From Streptomyces sp. TSRI0281 (GTDB taxonomy: Bacteria; Actinomycetota; Actinomycetes; Streptomycetales; Streptomycetaceae): 64,000 bases of DNA. The notes under the pieces were generated by a model. That model had not been told where the DNA came from, did not search any database, and worked only from the letters and a program-made list of their open reading frames with translations. Numbering within the stretch: position 1 is the stretch's first letter; each line of letters starts with the position of its first letter. Below, in pieces: positions 15,869-25,682 of this stretch. Position numbers and translations under genes: made by a program. Location of the stretch: the NCBI RefSeq assembly GCF_001905125.1, contig NZ_LWLE01000023.1:248001-312000 (forward strand), in the 5' to 3' direction.

Positions 15869-17695
15869 GTGCACCACCGCACCTCCCGGCGCACTCTTCT
15901 CACGGCTACCGCGGCCACCGCCGCCGCGGCCGCCACCGGCGTCGTCGCCGTCCCCGCCGCCGCGCAGTCCGCGAGCGCCTCCACCGACCGCCGGCTCAAG
16001 CGGCTCATCAGTCGGATGAGCCTGGAGGAGAAGGTCGGCCAGCTCTTCGTGATGCGGGTGTACGGGCACTCCGCCACCGACCCGGACCAGGCGGACATCG
16101 ACGCGAACCTCAAGGAGATCGGGGTCCGCACCGCCGCCGAGCTGATCGACAAGTACCACGTCGGCGGCATCATCTACTTCGTCTGGGCGCACAACACCCG
16201 CGACCCGCACCAGATCGCCGACCTCTCCAACGGCATCCAGCGCGCCGGTCTCGCCGGCCCCCACTCCGTACCGCTCCTGATCTCCACCGACCAGGAACAC
16301 GGCATCGTCTGCCGCGTCGGCGAACCCGCCACCCTGCTGCCGGGCGCGATGGCGCTCGGCGCGGGCGGCTCGCACTCCGACACCCGCCGGGCCGCCCGGA
16401 TCGCGGGCGACGAGCTGGCCGCCCTGGGCATCGTGCAGAACTACGCGCCGAACGCCGACGTGAACGTCAATCCGGCCAACCCGGTGATCGGCGTACGCTC
16501 CTTCGGCTCCGACCCGCGGTCGGTGGCCGGGATGGCCACCGCCCAGGTGAAGGGGTACCAGGGAGCCGGGATCGCCGCCACGGCCAAGCACTTCCCCGGC
16601 CACGGCGACACCAACACCGACAGCCACAGCGGGCTGCCGTTCATCCACCACACCCGGGAGCAGTGGGCCGAGCTGGACGCCCCGCCCTTCCGCGCCGCGA
16701 TCGCCGCGGGCATCGACTCGATCATGACCGCGCACATCGTGGTGCCCGCGCTCGACGCCGCCGAGGACCCCGCGACACTGTCCCGGCCCATCCTCACCGG
16801 CGTCCTGCGCGAGGAGTTGGGCTACGACGGGGTCGTGGTCACCGACGCGCTCGACATGAAGGGCGTACGGGAGAAGTACGGCGACGACCGCGTCCCGGTC
16901 CTCGCGCTCCGGGCGGGCGTCGACCAGCTGCTGAACCCGCCGAACCTCGCCGTCGCCTGGAACGCCGTGCTGGCGGCCGTCAGGAGCGGGGAGATCAGCG
17001 AGGCCCGGATCGAGGAATCGATCCTGCGCATCCTGCGGCTGAAGACGAAACTGGGCCTGTTCCGCGACCCGTTCGTCACCCACCGGGGCGTCGACCGCAC
17101 CGTCGGCACCCGCGCGCACCTGGCCGCCGCCGACGGCATCGCCGAGCGTACGACCACGCTGCTCACCAACCCCGGTGCGCTGCTGCCGCTGTCCCGCCGC
17201 TCCCACCGGAAGCTCCTCGTGGTCGGCGCCGACCCGGCCTCGCCGTCCGGCACGACGGGCCCGCCGACCACCACGCTCGCCGGTGCCTTCGGCGAGCTGG
17301 GGTACACGGCGACCGCCCTGTCCACCGGCACGGCCCCGGACCCGGCGAAGATCGCCGAGGCGGTGGCCGCCGCGCGGGGCAAGGACGCGGTGATCGTCGG
17401 GACGTACAACCTCTCGGCGACCAGCAGCCAACTCGCTCTGGTCAAGGCCCTCGTGGCGACCGGCGTCCCGGTCGTCACCGTGGCGATCCGCAACCCGTAC
17501 GACATCGCCCAGCTGACCGGTACGGGCGTCGCTGCGAGCCTGGCCGCGTACTCCTGGACGGACGTCGAACTGCGGGCGGCGGTACGGGTGATCGCGGGCC
17601 GCGCCGAACCGGAGGGCAGGCTCCCGGTCCCGGTGCAGCGCGCGGACGACCCGGCCCGGGTGCTGTACCCGGTCGGCTACGGGCTGTCCTACTAG
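15869..17695 (+). CDS. Tat-secreted glycoside hydrolase family 3, beta-N-acetylhexosaminidase type
   Basis: 608 residues; GTG at 15869 with AGGAAGGAG upstream. The N-terminus 'RTSRRTLLTATAATAAAAATG' is a twin-arginine signal (RR at 7-8) with cleavage near 'AQSASA'. The catalytic domain shows the NagZ-type motif 'KHFPGHGDTNTDSH' near residue 240, whose His is the acid/base in this subfamily, and nucleophile 'VVTDALDM' near residue 325. A C-terminal alpha/beta domain follows from about 420. It should cleave N-acetylglucosaminides from chitin or peptidoglycan fragments outside the membrane. It is monocistronic. Confidence 0.9.
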   Translation: MHHRTSRRTLLTATAATAAAAATGVVAVPAAAQSASASTDRRLKRLISRMSLEEKVGQLFVMRVYGHSATDPDQADIDANLKEIGVRTAAELIDKYHVGGIIYFVWAHNTRDPHQIADLSNGIQRAGLAGPHSVPLLISTDQEHGIVCRVGEPATLLPGAMALGAGGSHSDTRRAARIAGDELAALGIVQNYAPNADVNVNPANPVIGVRSFGSDPRSVAGMATAQVKGYQGAGIAATAKHFPGHGDTNTDSHSGLPFIHHTREQWAELDAPPFRAAIAAGIDSIMTAHIVVPALDAAEDPATLSRPILTGVLREELGYDGVVVTDALDMKGVREKYGDDRVPVLALRAGVDQLLNPPNLAVAWNAVLAAVRSGEISEARIEESILRILRLKTKLGLFRDPFVTHRGVDRTVGTRAHLAAADGIAERTTTLLTNPGALLPLSRRSHRKLLVVGADPASPSGTTGPPTTTLAGAFGELGYTATALSTGTAPDPAKIAEAVAAARGKDAVIVGTYNLSATSSQLALVKALVATGVPVVTVAIRNPYDIAQLTGTGVAASLAAYSWTDVELRAAVRVIAGRAEPEGRLPVPVQRADDPARVLYPVGYGLSY

Positions 17696-17710
17696 GAGGC
17701 GTTCGCCCGA

Positions 17711-17762
17711 CGACGGCAGCGTGACGGTCGTGCCACCGCGCACGACGGCCGGGCTGCCGTCG
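17711..17762 (+). terminator. two-tier hairpin after the GH3 gene
   Basis: Outer arms CGACGGCAGC (17711-17720) and GCTGCCGTCG (17753-17762) are exact complements. Inner arms GTCGTGC (17727-17733) and GCACGAC (17740-17746) are also exact. The structure starts 16 bases after the GH3 stop and is a good candidate terminator, although there is no U-tract, as is normal in Streptomyces. Confidence 0.6.
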
Positions 17763-17940
17763 CGCCCCCTCCGCACGTCGATCCGCACCACCTCCGCACG
17801 CCGGTCGCGCCACCGCGCACCGACGCGCACCGACGCGCACGACGCGGCCGACGCCAAGTTCCCTCGGCACCCGGCGTGTTCCCGCTCCGGCGGACCACGC
17901 CGGGTGTACGTCTTGACGGGACGTATCGGGGGTTCCTCTC

Positions 17941-18639
17941 ATGCACAGCACGCACAAGCGACGCCACGGGCGCCGTTCCTCCGCGGTGGGGCGAGGGGCG
18001 CGCCCCGCACGCGTACCCCTGCTGATGCTGGTGGCCGCCGCTGCCGCCGCGCTCTCGCTGACCGCCTGCGGGCAGCCCGTCGACACCCCGGACGACCGGG
18101 GGTCTTCGCGGGGCGGCTCCGCGCCGACGGCGTACGGGGTGGTGTTCCTCGGGCCCGCCGACTGCAGTTCGCGCGGTGCCGAGGTACGTGAAGTGTCCTG
18201 CCGCAGCGAGAAGGCCATGGCCCGGGTGCTGGCCCGGCATCTCGGAGCCGCGACCGCGGGCCCGTCCTGCCCTCCCCCGACCGACTTCGTCCTGCACATC
18301 TCGGAGACCGGCGACAGCGCGCGGAGCCGCCTCACCCGTGGCTACGCCTGCATGCGCAATCTGGAGCCGCCGCATCCGGGCGACCCGGGGCAGGGCGGCG
18401 GACCGCTGACGCGCGTCGGTGACTGCGTCCGGCACTCACGCGGGGGCACGGGCGGGGGTGAGGACACGGGCGAGGTGGTGGGCGAGGTGGAGGAGACCGC
18501 GTGCGACGGATCGGGCGCGCGGGCACCGGAGTTCGAGGTCATGTCGGCGGTGCGGCTGCGCGCGCGCTGCCCGGACACCACGGACCTCGTCGTCACGCTG
18601 GGCGGCGACAGGGCCGTGGGCTGCGCCCGCCGGATCTGA
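17941..18639 (+). CDS. predicted lipoprotein of unknown function
   Basis: 232 residues starting at an ATG at 17941. A basic N-terminus, hydrophobic stretch and lipobox 'LSLTAC' (Cys near residue 43) predict lipid anchoring on the outer face of the membrane. The mature part has seven or so cysteines, probably in disulfides, and a Gly/Glu-rich loop. No family was recognised. It stands alone between the GH3 gene and the convergent peptidase gene. Confidence 0.75.
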   Translation: MHSTHKRRHGRRSSAVGRGARPARVPLLMLVAAAAAALSLTACGQPVDTPDDRGSSRGGSAPTAYGVVFLGPADCSSRGAEVREVSCRSEKAMARVLARHLGAATAGPSCPPPTDFVLHISETGDSARSRLTRGYACMRNLEPPHPGDPGQGGGPLTRVGDCVRHSRGGTGGGEDTGEVVGEVEETACDGSGARAPEFEVMSAVRLRARCPDTTDLVVTLGGDRAVGCARRI

Positions 18640-18687
18640 GGTACGGAACCGGCGGGCACAGCCCACTGTTTCGGTGATCAGCCGCGG

Positions 18688-20172
18688 TTACGGGCGCAGG
18701 GTGCCCTGACCGCGATCGACCTCACCGTTGCGCTGGTCGAGCCGCGCGTCGAACTTCGCGAGCGGCTTGGCCTTCGCCGGGTCCGCGTCGACGGCCGCCG
18801 GGGCGACCCCCGCCCAGCGCAGGATGGCGGCGGTGGCCTTCGCCTTCTCGTCGGCGACGAGACCGGAGACCTTGGAACCGTGGTTGCCGCCCGGCACCGT
18901 GTAGACGTAGCTGTCACGGGCGCCGTGGCCGAGGCGGAAGGGCTCCGCACCCCACGGGTCGTTCTGCCCGTAGACGTACATCATCCGCTTGGCGTTGTGC
19001 TTCACCCACGTGTCCACGTCCCGCATCACCGACGGCCGGAACTTCATCGGGATGGTGCGGGGCACGAAGTTGCGGGGCGGCTGGTAGCCGTAGCGGCTCA
19101 GGTTGCCGAGCCACGGCTGCTTGATGTCGGGCGAGCCGAGCTGCGTACCCGCCTGGTAGTAGTACGGCGTGTACGTCTCCAGGCCCTCGTCGGCGTAGGC
19201 CGAGAAGCCGGAGATCCCGTCGATCGAGTCCCAGATCGCCTGGTCGGTGGCGTTCCGCGCGTTGGCGGGGATGTCGGCGCAGTCGGCGAGCAGGCTGTAC
19301 TGCCAGAACGCCCAGATGTAGTCCATGACGACGGCCTCGTAGGCACGGTCGAGCGAGCCGACCGTGTTGAAGGTGAGGCCGTTCGCGGCGGCGTACTCCT
19401 TGTACTTCTTCTCCAGCGGACCGCGGCGGATCAGCGCCTCGCGCTGGACCCCGTTCAGCTTGTCGCGGCACTCCTTGGTGCCGACGTTCGCCAGGAACCG
19501 GTCGTACGCCGAGTCCTCCTTGTTGACGACGTCGTTGGGCGCGACATACGCGACGACGCCGTCCATGTCCTTCGGGTAGAAGCGCTCGAAGTACGTGGCG
19601 GTCATGCCGCCCTTGGAGCCACCGGTGGTCAGCCAGTTCTTCGAGTAGAGCTTCTTCAGCGCCTTGAACACCCGGTGCTGGTCGCTGGCGGCCTGCCAGA
19701 TGTCGAGCTTGGACCAGTCGGCGGGCGCCGGGCGGGACGGGGTGAAGAAGCGGTACTCCAGGGAGACCTGGTTGCCGTCGATGATCTGCGTCGGCTCACT
19801 GCGGCTGGGGTTGGTCGAGACGTTGTAGCCGCTGGTGAAGAAGACCGTCGGGCGGCTCGTGTCCTTGTGCAGCAGGGTGATGCGCTGCTGGAACGTGCCC
19901 TTGGACGGGTGCCGGTGGTCGACCGGCTGGGTGTAATTGAGGACGAAGAAGCGGTAACCGGGGTACGGCTTCTCCTCGATCAGACTCATTCCCGGGATGG
20001 CCAGGATGCGGTCCTTGATGTCCTCGCTGCTGGAATCACTGCTTCCGGCAACGCTGCTGCCCTGCTTCGCGGTCGGTTCCGCGGCGGTGGCCGCACCGGC
20101 CGAGGCCCCCGTCGCACTCACTGTGCCTATGAGCACCGCGAGCGACAGAACCCCTCTGAGCGCCTTGCGCAT
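18688..20172 (-). CDS. secreted PS-10 / peptidase S37 family tripeptidyl aminopeptidase
   Basis: 494 residues. A Sec signal peptide covers about 1-31. The mature protein has the PS-10 (S37) alpha/beta-hydrolase features: 'PGYRFFVLNYTQPVDH' at the start of the domain, the nucleophile elbow 'TTGGSKGGMTA' near residue 185, 'PWGAEPF' near the Asp region and 'VPGGNHGSK' supplying the catalytic His. Streptomyces S37 enzymes remove tripeptides from extracellular proteins during mycelial differentiation and nutrition. The gene is monocistronic. Confidence 0.9.
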   Translation of the reverse strand: MRKALRGVLSLAVLIGTVSATGASAGAATAAEPTAKQGSSVAGSSDSSSEDIKDRILAIPGMSLIEEKPYPGYRFFVLNYTQPVDHRHPSKGTFQQRITLLHKDTSRPTVFFTSGYNVSTNPSRSEPTQIIDGNQVSLEYRFFTPSRPAPADWSKLDIWQAASDQHRVFKALKKLYSKNWLTTGGSKGGMTATYFERFYPKDMDGVVAYVAPNDVVNKEDSAYDRFLANVGTKECRDKLNGVQREALIRRGPLEKKYKEYAAANGLTFNTVGSLDRAYEAVVMDYIWAFWQYSLLADCADIPANARNATDQAIWDSIDGISGFSAYADEGLETYTPYYYQAGTQLGSPDIKQPWLGNLSRYGYQPPRNFVPRTIPMKFRPSVMRDVDTWVKHNAKRMMYVYGQNDPWGAEPFRLGHGARDSYVYTVPGGNHGSKVSGLVADEKAKATAAILRWAGVAPAAVDADPAKAKPLAKFDARLDQRNGEVDRGQGTLRP

Positions 20173-20276
20173 GCACCCTCCCCTAGTTTCACGACATTCG
20201 CCGTGAACCTAGCCGGGGCAACACGCGCCACGCCAGACCTGACTGACCACATACTTCACGGGGTCCCCGCAGAACG

Positions 20277-20648
20277 TCAGCAGAGGATCCATCCGGTGGA
20301 GGCCGATGAGCCCCCGACCGAGCCGGTCGCCCGGACGCAGCGGTTCAGCGCATGGACCGTCACCGGGCCCGCCAGTTTGGTGTAGGTGCCGCTGTCGGTC
20401 ACCGCCCGGCCGCCGCGCGGCTGGAGCGAGACGCTCATCGCCCGACGCTTCCCCGGCTTCTTGGCGACGGTGACGGCGCAGGCGTACGCACGGCTCTTGT
20501 ACACGCGCAGCTCCCCCTTGGCGAACGCCACCGTCTTCGCCGGGCGTCCGGAGCAGGACGAGGCGGCGTGCGCGGCGGGGCCCACGGGGGTGCCGAGCAC
20601 CAGGCCCACGGCCGCGAGGAGCGGCAGGACGAGCAGCCGTACGAGCAT
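20277..20648 (-). CDS. small secreted protein, unknown function (123 aa)
   Basis: The ATG at 20648 has GGGGAG 9 bases upstream and starts a clean Sec signal peptide ('MLVRLLVLPLLAAVGLVLG', cleaved after 'AHA'); further ATGs upstream lack a ribosome site. The mature ~95 residues contain cysteine pairs ('SSCSGRP', 'ACAVTV', 'RCVRAT', final Cys), which suggests a small disulfide-bonded beta-rich domain. Function unknown. Confidence 0.7.
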   Translation of the reverse strand: MLVRLLVLPLLAAVGLVLGTPVGPAAHAASSCSGRPAKTVAFAKGELRVYKSRAYACAVTVAKKPGKRRAMSVSLQPRGGRAVTDSGTYTKLAGPVTVHALNRCVRATGSVGGSSASTGWILC

Positions 20649-20823
20649 CGGCCTGCTCCCCCGTCCGGACGGCTTCGACGTACTCAGCGGTCTCACCACC
20701 CCATCGAACATACGTATCTCCACCCGCCACATGCGCGTATACGCGTACGACGCGGGAGACCGCCCAACGGTTGCACGCGGCACGCCACGTGACGCGTGCC
20801 GGGCGGTGTGTTCGCCCCCGCCC

Positions 20824-23800
20824 TCAGACCCCCGCCGGCTCGTCCTCGCCGATGAACGTGCGCCACAACCGGGCGTACTGCCCGTCCCTGGCCAGCAGCT
20901 CGTCGTGCGTGCCGTCCTCGACGACCCGGCCGTGGTCCATCACCACGACCCGGTCGGCGCGGGCGGCCGTGGTCAGGCGGTGGGCCACGACCAGCGTCGT
21001 GCGGCGGCCGGTGAGCCGGTCGGTGGCCTGGTTGACCAGGGCCTCGGTCGCCAGGTCCAGGGCCGCGGTGGCCTCGTCGAGCAGCAGGACGTCCGGGTCG
21101 ACGAGTTCGGCGCGGGCGAGCGCGACGAGCTGGCGCTGGCCGGCCGAGAGGTTGCGGCCCCGCTCGGCGACCTCGTGCAGATAGCCGCCGTCCAGCGTGG
21201 CGATCATGTCGTGCGCGCCGACCGCCCTGGCCGCCGCCTCCACCTGTGCGTCGGTGGCGTCGGGCAGCCCGTAGGCGATGGCGTCGCGGACCGTACCGGC
21301 GAAGAGGTACGCCTCCTGCGGTACGACCCCGAGGCGGTGCCGGTAGGCGGTCATGTCGAGCTTGCGCAGATCGGTGCCGTCGGCGGTGACCCGGCCGCCC
21401 GTGGGGTCGTAGAACCGGGCGACGAGCTTGACGAGGGTCGACTTGCCCGCGCCCGTCTCCCCGACGAAGGCCACCGTCTGACCTGCCGGAATGTGCAGGT
21501 CGATGCCGGTCAGGGCCTCTTCCTCACCGCCGTACGCGAAGGACACGTCCTCGAACGCGATCTCGCCGCGCAGCGACAGCACGTCCATCGGCTCGTCGGG
21601 GTCCTCGGTCGAGGTGGGCTCCTGGAGCAGTTCCTGGATGCGGCCGAGCGACACGGTGGCCTGCTGGTAGCCGTCGAAGACCTGGGAGAGCTGCTGCACG
21701 GGGGCGAAGAACAGGTCGATGTAGAGGAGGTACGCGACCAGCGCACCGGTGGTCAGCGTGCCGTTGTCGACCCGGCCCGCGCCGACGATCAGCACGGCCG
21801 CCGCGGCGACCGAGGACAGCAGCTGGACGAACGGGAAGTAGATGGAGATCAGCCACTGGCCGCGCACGCGGGCCTCGCGGTAGTGGTCGCTGTGCTCGGC
21901 GTACCGCCGGACACCGTCCCGCTCGCGGCCGAACGCCTGCACGATCCGCAGTCCGGAGACGGACTCCTGGAGGTCGCCGTTGACGGCGCTGATGCGCTCA
22001 CGGGCCAGTTCGTAGGCCTGGACGCTCTTGCGGCGGAAGAAGACGGTTCCGATGATGAGCACCGGCAGCGTCGCGAAGACGACCAGGGCCAGCTGGACGT
22101 CGAGGACCAGCAGCGCGACCATGATGCCGAAGAAGGTGACGACGGAGACGAAGGCGGTGACGAGGCCGGTCTGGAGGAACGTGGACAGCGCGTCCACGTC
22201 CGTCGTCATCCGGGTCATGATCTTGCCGGTCAGTTCGCGCTCGTAGTAGTCGAGGCCGAGCCGCTGGAGCTGCGCGAAGATCTTCAGGCGCAGGGAGTAG
22301 AGCACCCGCTCGCCGGTGCGGCCCGTCATCCGGGTCTCGCCGACCTGGGCCACCCACTGCACGAGTACGACGAGCAGCGCGATCGCGGAGGCCGCCCAGA
22401 CCGCGCCGAGCGCGAGCCGGTTGACGCCCTCGTCGATGCCGTGCCGGATCAGTACGGGCAGGAGCAGACTCATGCCCGCGTCGACGGCGACGAGCGCCAG
22501 GCTGACGAGCAGCGGAAGGCCGAAGCCGCGCAGCAGCCGGCGCAGCCCGTAGGACTCCTCGGCCTGCACGGCGCGTGCCTCGTCGATGGCGGGAATGTCC
22601 GTGGCGGGCGGCAGCGCGTCGACCTGGGCGAGCAGCTCGGGGGTGGCGGGCATGCCGGCCAGCGCCGCGTCGCGCGGTACTTCCTTGCGGATCCACAGAT
22701 CGGGGGTGATGCCCCGCTCGGCGTCGAACTCGGCGTCCAGCTCCTCCTGGAACGCGCGGTCGTCCTCGGCCGTCGCACCGGTGTCCACGGGCAGGTGGCC
22801 CGGCGAGGTGCCGCCCAGCTCGTCCGGGTCGGTGAGCAGGCGGCGGTAGAGGGCGGAGCGCTGTTCCAGTTCCTCGTGCGTACCGATGTCGGCGAGCCGT
22901 CCGCCGTCGAGGACGGCGATCCGGTCGGCGAGGCCGAGGGTGGAGCGGCGGTGGGCGATGAGCAGGGTGGTGCGGCCCGCCATCACCTGCTTGAGCGCCT
23001 CGTGGATCTCGTGCTCGACGCGGGCGTCGACGGCGGAGGTGGCGTCGTCGAGGAGGAGCAGCCGGGGGTCGGTGAGGATGGCGCGGGCGAGCGCGACACG
23101 CTGGCGCTGGCCGCCGGAGAGGGTGAGCCCGTGCTCGCCGACCGTGGTGTCGTAGCCGCGGGGCAGCTCGGCGATGAACCGGTCGGCCTGGGCGGCGCGG
23201 GCGGCCTGCTCGATCTGCTCCTGGGTGGCGTCCGGGGCGCCGTACGCGATGTTGGCGCGGATGGTGTCGGAGAACAGGAAGCTGTCCTCCGGTACGAGGC
23301 CGATGGCGGCCCGGAGCGATGCCTGGGTGAGTTCGCGGACGTCGTGGCCGCCGACCAGGACGGCGCCGTGCGTCACGTCGTAGAAGCGGGGCAGCAGGAG
23401 CGAGACGGTGGACTTGCCGCTGCCGGACGCGCCGACGAGGGCGACGGTCTCGCCGGGCTCGATGGTGAGCGAGAAGCCGTCGAGGACGGGCCGCTCGTGG
23501 TCGTAGCCGAACCGTACGTCGTCGAACTCGATGCTCGCCGGGGCGTCGGCCGGGAGCTCCTTCGTACCGTCGTCGATCGTCGGCTCGGTGTCGATCAGCT
23601 CCAGGACCCGCTCCACACCGGCCCGTGCCTGCTGGCCGACGGTGAGGACCATCGCGAGCATCCGGACGGGGCCGACGAGCTGGGCGAGGTAGGTGGAGAA
23701 GGCGACGAACGTACCGAGGGTGATCTCGCCCTTCGTCGCCAGCCAGCCGCCGAGGGCCAGCATCGCGACCTGGCCGAGCGCGGGCACGGCCTGGAGGGCG

Positions 23801-24543
23801 GGGGTGTAGCGCGCGTTCAGCCGTACGGTGCGCAGCCGCCCGGCGAAGAGCTTGCGCCCGACCTCGCGGAGTTTGCCGGTCTCCTGCTCCTCCTGCCCGA
23901 ACCCCTTGACGACCCGGACGCCGGAGACGGCGCCGTCGACCACTCCGGCGACGGCGGCGGCCTGGCTCTGGGCGTACCAGGTGGCGGGGAAGAGGCGGTT
24001 GCGCGAGCGGTGGGCGATGAACCAGAGCGCGGGGGCGACGGCGAGGGCGACGAGCGTCAGCAGCGGCGACAGCCACGCCATGATGCCCAGGGAGATGAGG
24101 AAGAGCAGGACGTTCCCGATGGTCATCGGGAGCATGAAGAGCAGGCCCTGGATCAGCTGGAGGTCGCTGGTGGCGCGCCCGACGACCTGGCCGGTGGACA
24201 GTTCGTCCTGCCGCCTTCCGTCCAGGCGGGTGATCGTCGCGTACATCTCCGTACGCAGATCGTGCTGTACGTCGAGGGCGAGGCGGCCGCCGTAGTACCG
24301 CCGGATGTACGTGGCGATGTAGACGAGGACCGCCGCGGCTATGAGGAGGCCGGTCCAGACGGCCAGGGAGCGGGTGTGGTCCGTGACGACGTCGTCGATG
24401 ATCACCTTGGTGATCAGCGGGACGAGCGCCATCACGGCCATTCCGGCGAGCGAGGAGCCGAGCGCGAGCATGACATTGCGCCGGTACCGCCATGCGTACC
24501 CGGTCAGCCGCCGGCCCCACCCCTGTTGGTCTGCGCCCGTCAC
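20824..24543 (-). CDS. fused four-domain ABC exporter (TMD-NBD-TMD-NBD)
   Basis: 1239 residues in one chain; GTG at 24543 with GGGAGG upstream. Two complete half-transporters are joined by an acidic linker of about 90 residues ('ELDAEFDAERG' region). NBD1 has Walker A 'GASGSGKST' (about 371), signature 'LSGGQRQR' and Walker B 'LLLLDDATSAVD', where the catalytic Glu is Asp. NBD2 has Walker A 'GETGAGKST' (about 1029), signature 'LSAGQRQ' and canonical 'VLLLDEATAALD'. One degenerate and one active ATP site is the pattern of heterodimeric multidrug exporters such as BmrCD or TM287/288; here the two halves are fused. The substrate is probably lipophilic and is unknown. Confidence 0.92.
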   Translation of the reverse strand: MTGADQQGWGRRLTGYAWRYRRNVMLALGSSLAGMAVMALVPLITKVIIDDVVTDHTRSLAVWTGLLIAAAVLVYIATYIRRYYGGRLALDVQHDLRTEMYATITRLDGRRQDELSTGQVVGRATSDLQLIQGLLFMLPMTIGNVLLFLISLGIMAWLSPLLTLVALAVAPALWFIAHRSRNRLFPATWYAQSQAAAVAGVVDGAVSGVRVVKGFGQEEQETGKLREVGRKLFAGRLRTVRLNARYTPALQAVPALGQVAMLALGGWLATKGEITLGTFVAFSTYLAQLVGPVRMLAMVLTVGQQARAGVERVLELIDTEPTIDDGTKELPADAPASIEFDDVRFGYDHERPVLDGFSLTIEPGETVALVGASGSGKSTVSLLLPRFYDVTHGAVLVGGHDVRELTQASLRAAIGLVPEDSFLFSDTIRANIAYGAPDATQEQIEQAARAAQADRFIAELPRGYDTTVGEHGLTLSGGQRQRVALARAILTDPRLLLLDDATSAVDARVEHEIHEALKQVMAGRTTLLIAHRRSTLGLADRIAVLDGGRLADIGTHEELEQRSALYRRLLTDPDELGGTSPGHLPVDTGATAEDDRAFQEELDAEFDAERGITPDLWIRKEVPRDAALAGMPATPELLAQVDALPPATDIPAIDEARAVQAEESYGLRRLLRGFGLPLLVSLALVAVDAGMSLLLPVLIRHGIDEGVNRLALGAVWAASAIALLVVLVQWVAQVGETRMTGRTGERVLYSLRLKIFAQLQRLGLDYYERELTGKIMTRMTTDVDALSTFLQTGLVTAFVSVVTFFGIMVALLVLDVQLALVVFATLPVLIIGTVFFRRKSVQAYELARERISAVNGDLQESVSGLRIVQAFGRERDGVRRYAEHSDHYREARVRGQWLISIYFPFVQLLSSVAAAAVLIVGAGRVDNGTLTTGALVAYLLYIDLFFAPVQQLSQVFDGYQQATVSLGRIQELLQEPTSTEDPDEPMDVLSLRGEIAFEDVSFAYGGEEEALTGIDLHIPAGQTVAFVGETGAGKSTLVKLVARFYDPTGGRVTADGTDLRKLDMTAYRHRLGVVPQEAYLFAGTVRDAIAYGLPDATDAQVEAAARAVGAHDMIATLDGGYLHEVAERGRNLSAGQRQLVALARAELVDPDVLLLDEATAALDLATEALVNQATDRLTGRRTTLVVAHRLTTAARADRVVVMDHGRVVEDGTHDELLARDGQYARLWRTFIGEDEPAGV

Positions 24544-24665
24544 CGATGCCTCCCGTTCGACCCCATGTTCGCCTGATCTACCGGAAGGCACCAACGCCGC
24601 GAGCAGTGGATTTCATCCCGCCGCAACAAAAGGGGGCCCCATGGCGGAGGCCGAACGGGGCGGAA

Positions 24666-24696
24666 CCGGGACCCACGGCGTACGGGTGGGTCCCGG
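24666..24696 (-). terminator. terminator after the beta-lactamase-like gene
   Basis: Arms CCGGGACCCAC (24666-24676) and GTGGGTCCCGG (24686-24696) are perfect 11-base complements around a 9-base loop. It lies 27 bases beyond the stop of the beta-lactamase-like gene and before the ABC exporter start. Confidence 0.7.
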
Positions 24697-24722
24697 GGAC
24701 CGGGCCCGGTGGGCGGCAGGTC

Positions 24723-25682
24723 CTACGACTGCGGCTTCGCCGTGAGCATGGGTACGGCGGGGGCCTCGGGCACCGCGGGGACGGCTTCCTGCGGGGCCAT
24801 GGGCAGGGTCGAGGAGCGCCAGGACTTGGTGGTCGGGTTCAGATCGCGGTGGACGGCGCGGGCGACGGCCTGGATGGTGTCGATGCCGTCGTTCATCGTC
24901 TTGTTGTCGTGGGTGAGCACGGTGAGGGCGTAGTCGTGGCCCTTCCCCGTGAAGGCCCCGATGCTGTGCACCCGCCAGCCGTGCGTGGCGCGCGGCAGCC
25001 AGCCGTTCTTGACCTGGACGGCCGCCCCCGAGGGGGCCCCGGCGGGGGTTCCCCAGCGCTGTGCGGCGACGACCTTGCGCATCAGGCCGAGCTCGTAGCC
25101 GCGGGAGGCGTCGGTGAGCACCGTGTTCTTGGTGGTCAGCAGGTTCAGCAGCCGCAGCTCGTCCTGTGCGGTGATCCGGGTCAGACCCCAGTAGCCGTCG
25201 GAGCCGGGCACGGTGCGGGTCATCCCGGCCGCCTTGAGGAACGCCTTGACCTTGGTGGCGCCGAGCTGCTTCCACAGGGCGGTGGTCGCGGCGTTGTCGG
25301 ACTTGGTGATCATGGATGTGGCGAGGCTCTTCTCGCGCTTGGTCAGGGAGCGGTCCTTCTTCTGGCTGTCCCAGAGCAGGGTGGCCAGGACCGTCGCCTT
25401 CACGACGCTCGCGGAGTCGTACGTCTGCGTGCCGCGCAGGGTGCAGGACGTGTTCGTGGTCCGGTCGTAGAGCGCCACGGCCGCCGTCGATTTGCGCCCC
25501 TTGAGCGCGGCGGTGATGTCCCTCGTCAGCTTGACGGCCAGCCGCGTCTTGCCGGAGGTGCAGCTCACGGCGGGTGTGGCAGCCGCGGCGGGAGTGGCGG
25601 CGACGGCCATGGGCGCGAGCACGGCGGTGGCGAGCGCGGCGGAGAGTATGCCCCGGGACATCCGGATGCGGTGTGTGGTCAT
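24723..25682 (-). CDS. secreted class A beta-lactamase-like serine hydrolase
   Basis: 319 residues from ATG at 25682, with a Sec signal peptide to about residue 36. Active-site motifs are S92-V-V-K95 (SxxK) and 'KSDN' (Ser128-Asp-Asn130). The third motif reads 'VKNGW', i.e. K-N-G instead of K-T-G. I could not place the general-base Glu166 equivalent. The family hydrolyses beta-lactams or acts as a D,D-peptidase-like enzyme; altered KTG suggests it may not be an efficient beta-lactamase. The C-terminus has a Pro/Ala-rich tail. Monocistronic, with a clear terminator. Confidence 0.8.
   Translation of the reverse strand: MTTHRIRMSRGILSAALATAVLAPMAVAATPAAAATPAVSCTSGKTRLAVKLTRDITAALKGRKSTAAVALYDRTTNTSCTLRGTQTYDSASVVKATVLATLLWDSQKKDRSLTKREKSLATSMITKSDNAATTALWKQLGATKVKAFLKAAGMTRTVPGSDGYWGLTRITAQDELRLLNLLTTKNTVLTDASRGYELGLMRKVVAAQRWGTPAGAPSGAAVQVKNGWLPRATHGWRVHSIGAFTGKGHDYALTVLTHDNKTMNDGIDTIQAVARAVHRDLNPTTKSWRSSTLPMAPQEAVPAVPEAPAVPMLTAKPQS

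Noticed and set aside
17696..17940. Minus-strand C-terminal gene fragment after the GH3 gene
   Set aside because: The open frame carries no family motif, and the region is better explained by a two-tier hairpin and leader.
20386..24576. A 1396-codon plus-strand open frame
   Set aside because: It is the antisense shadow of the fused ABC exporter on the minus strand, lacks domains, and arises from high G+C codon bias.
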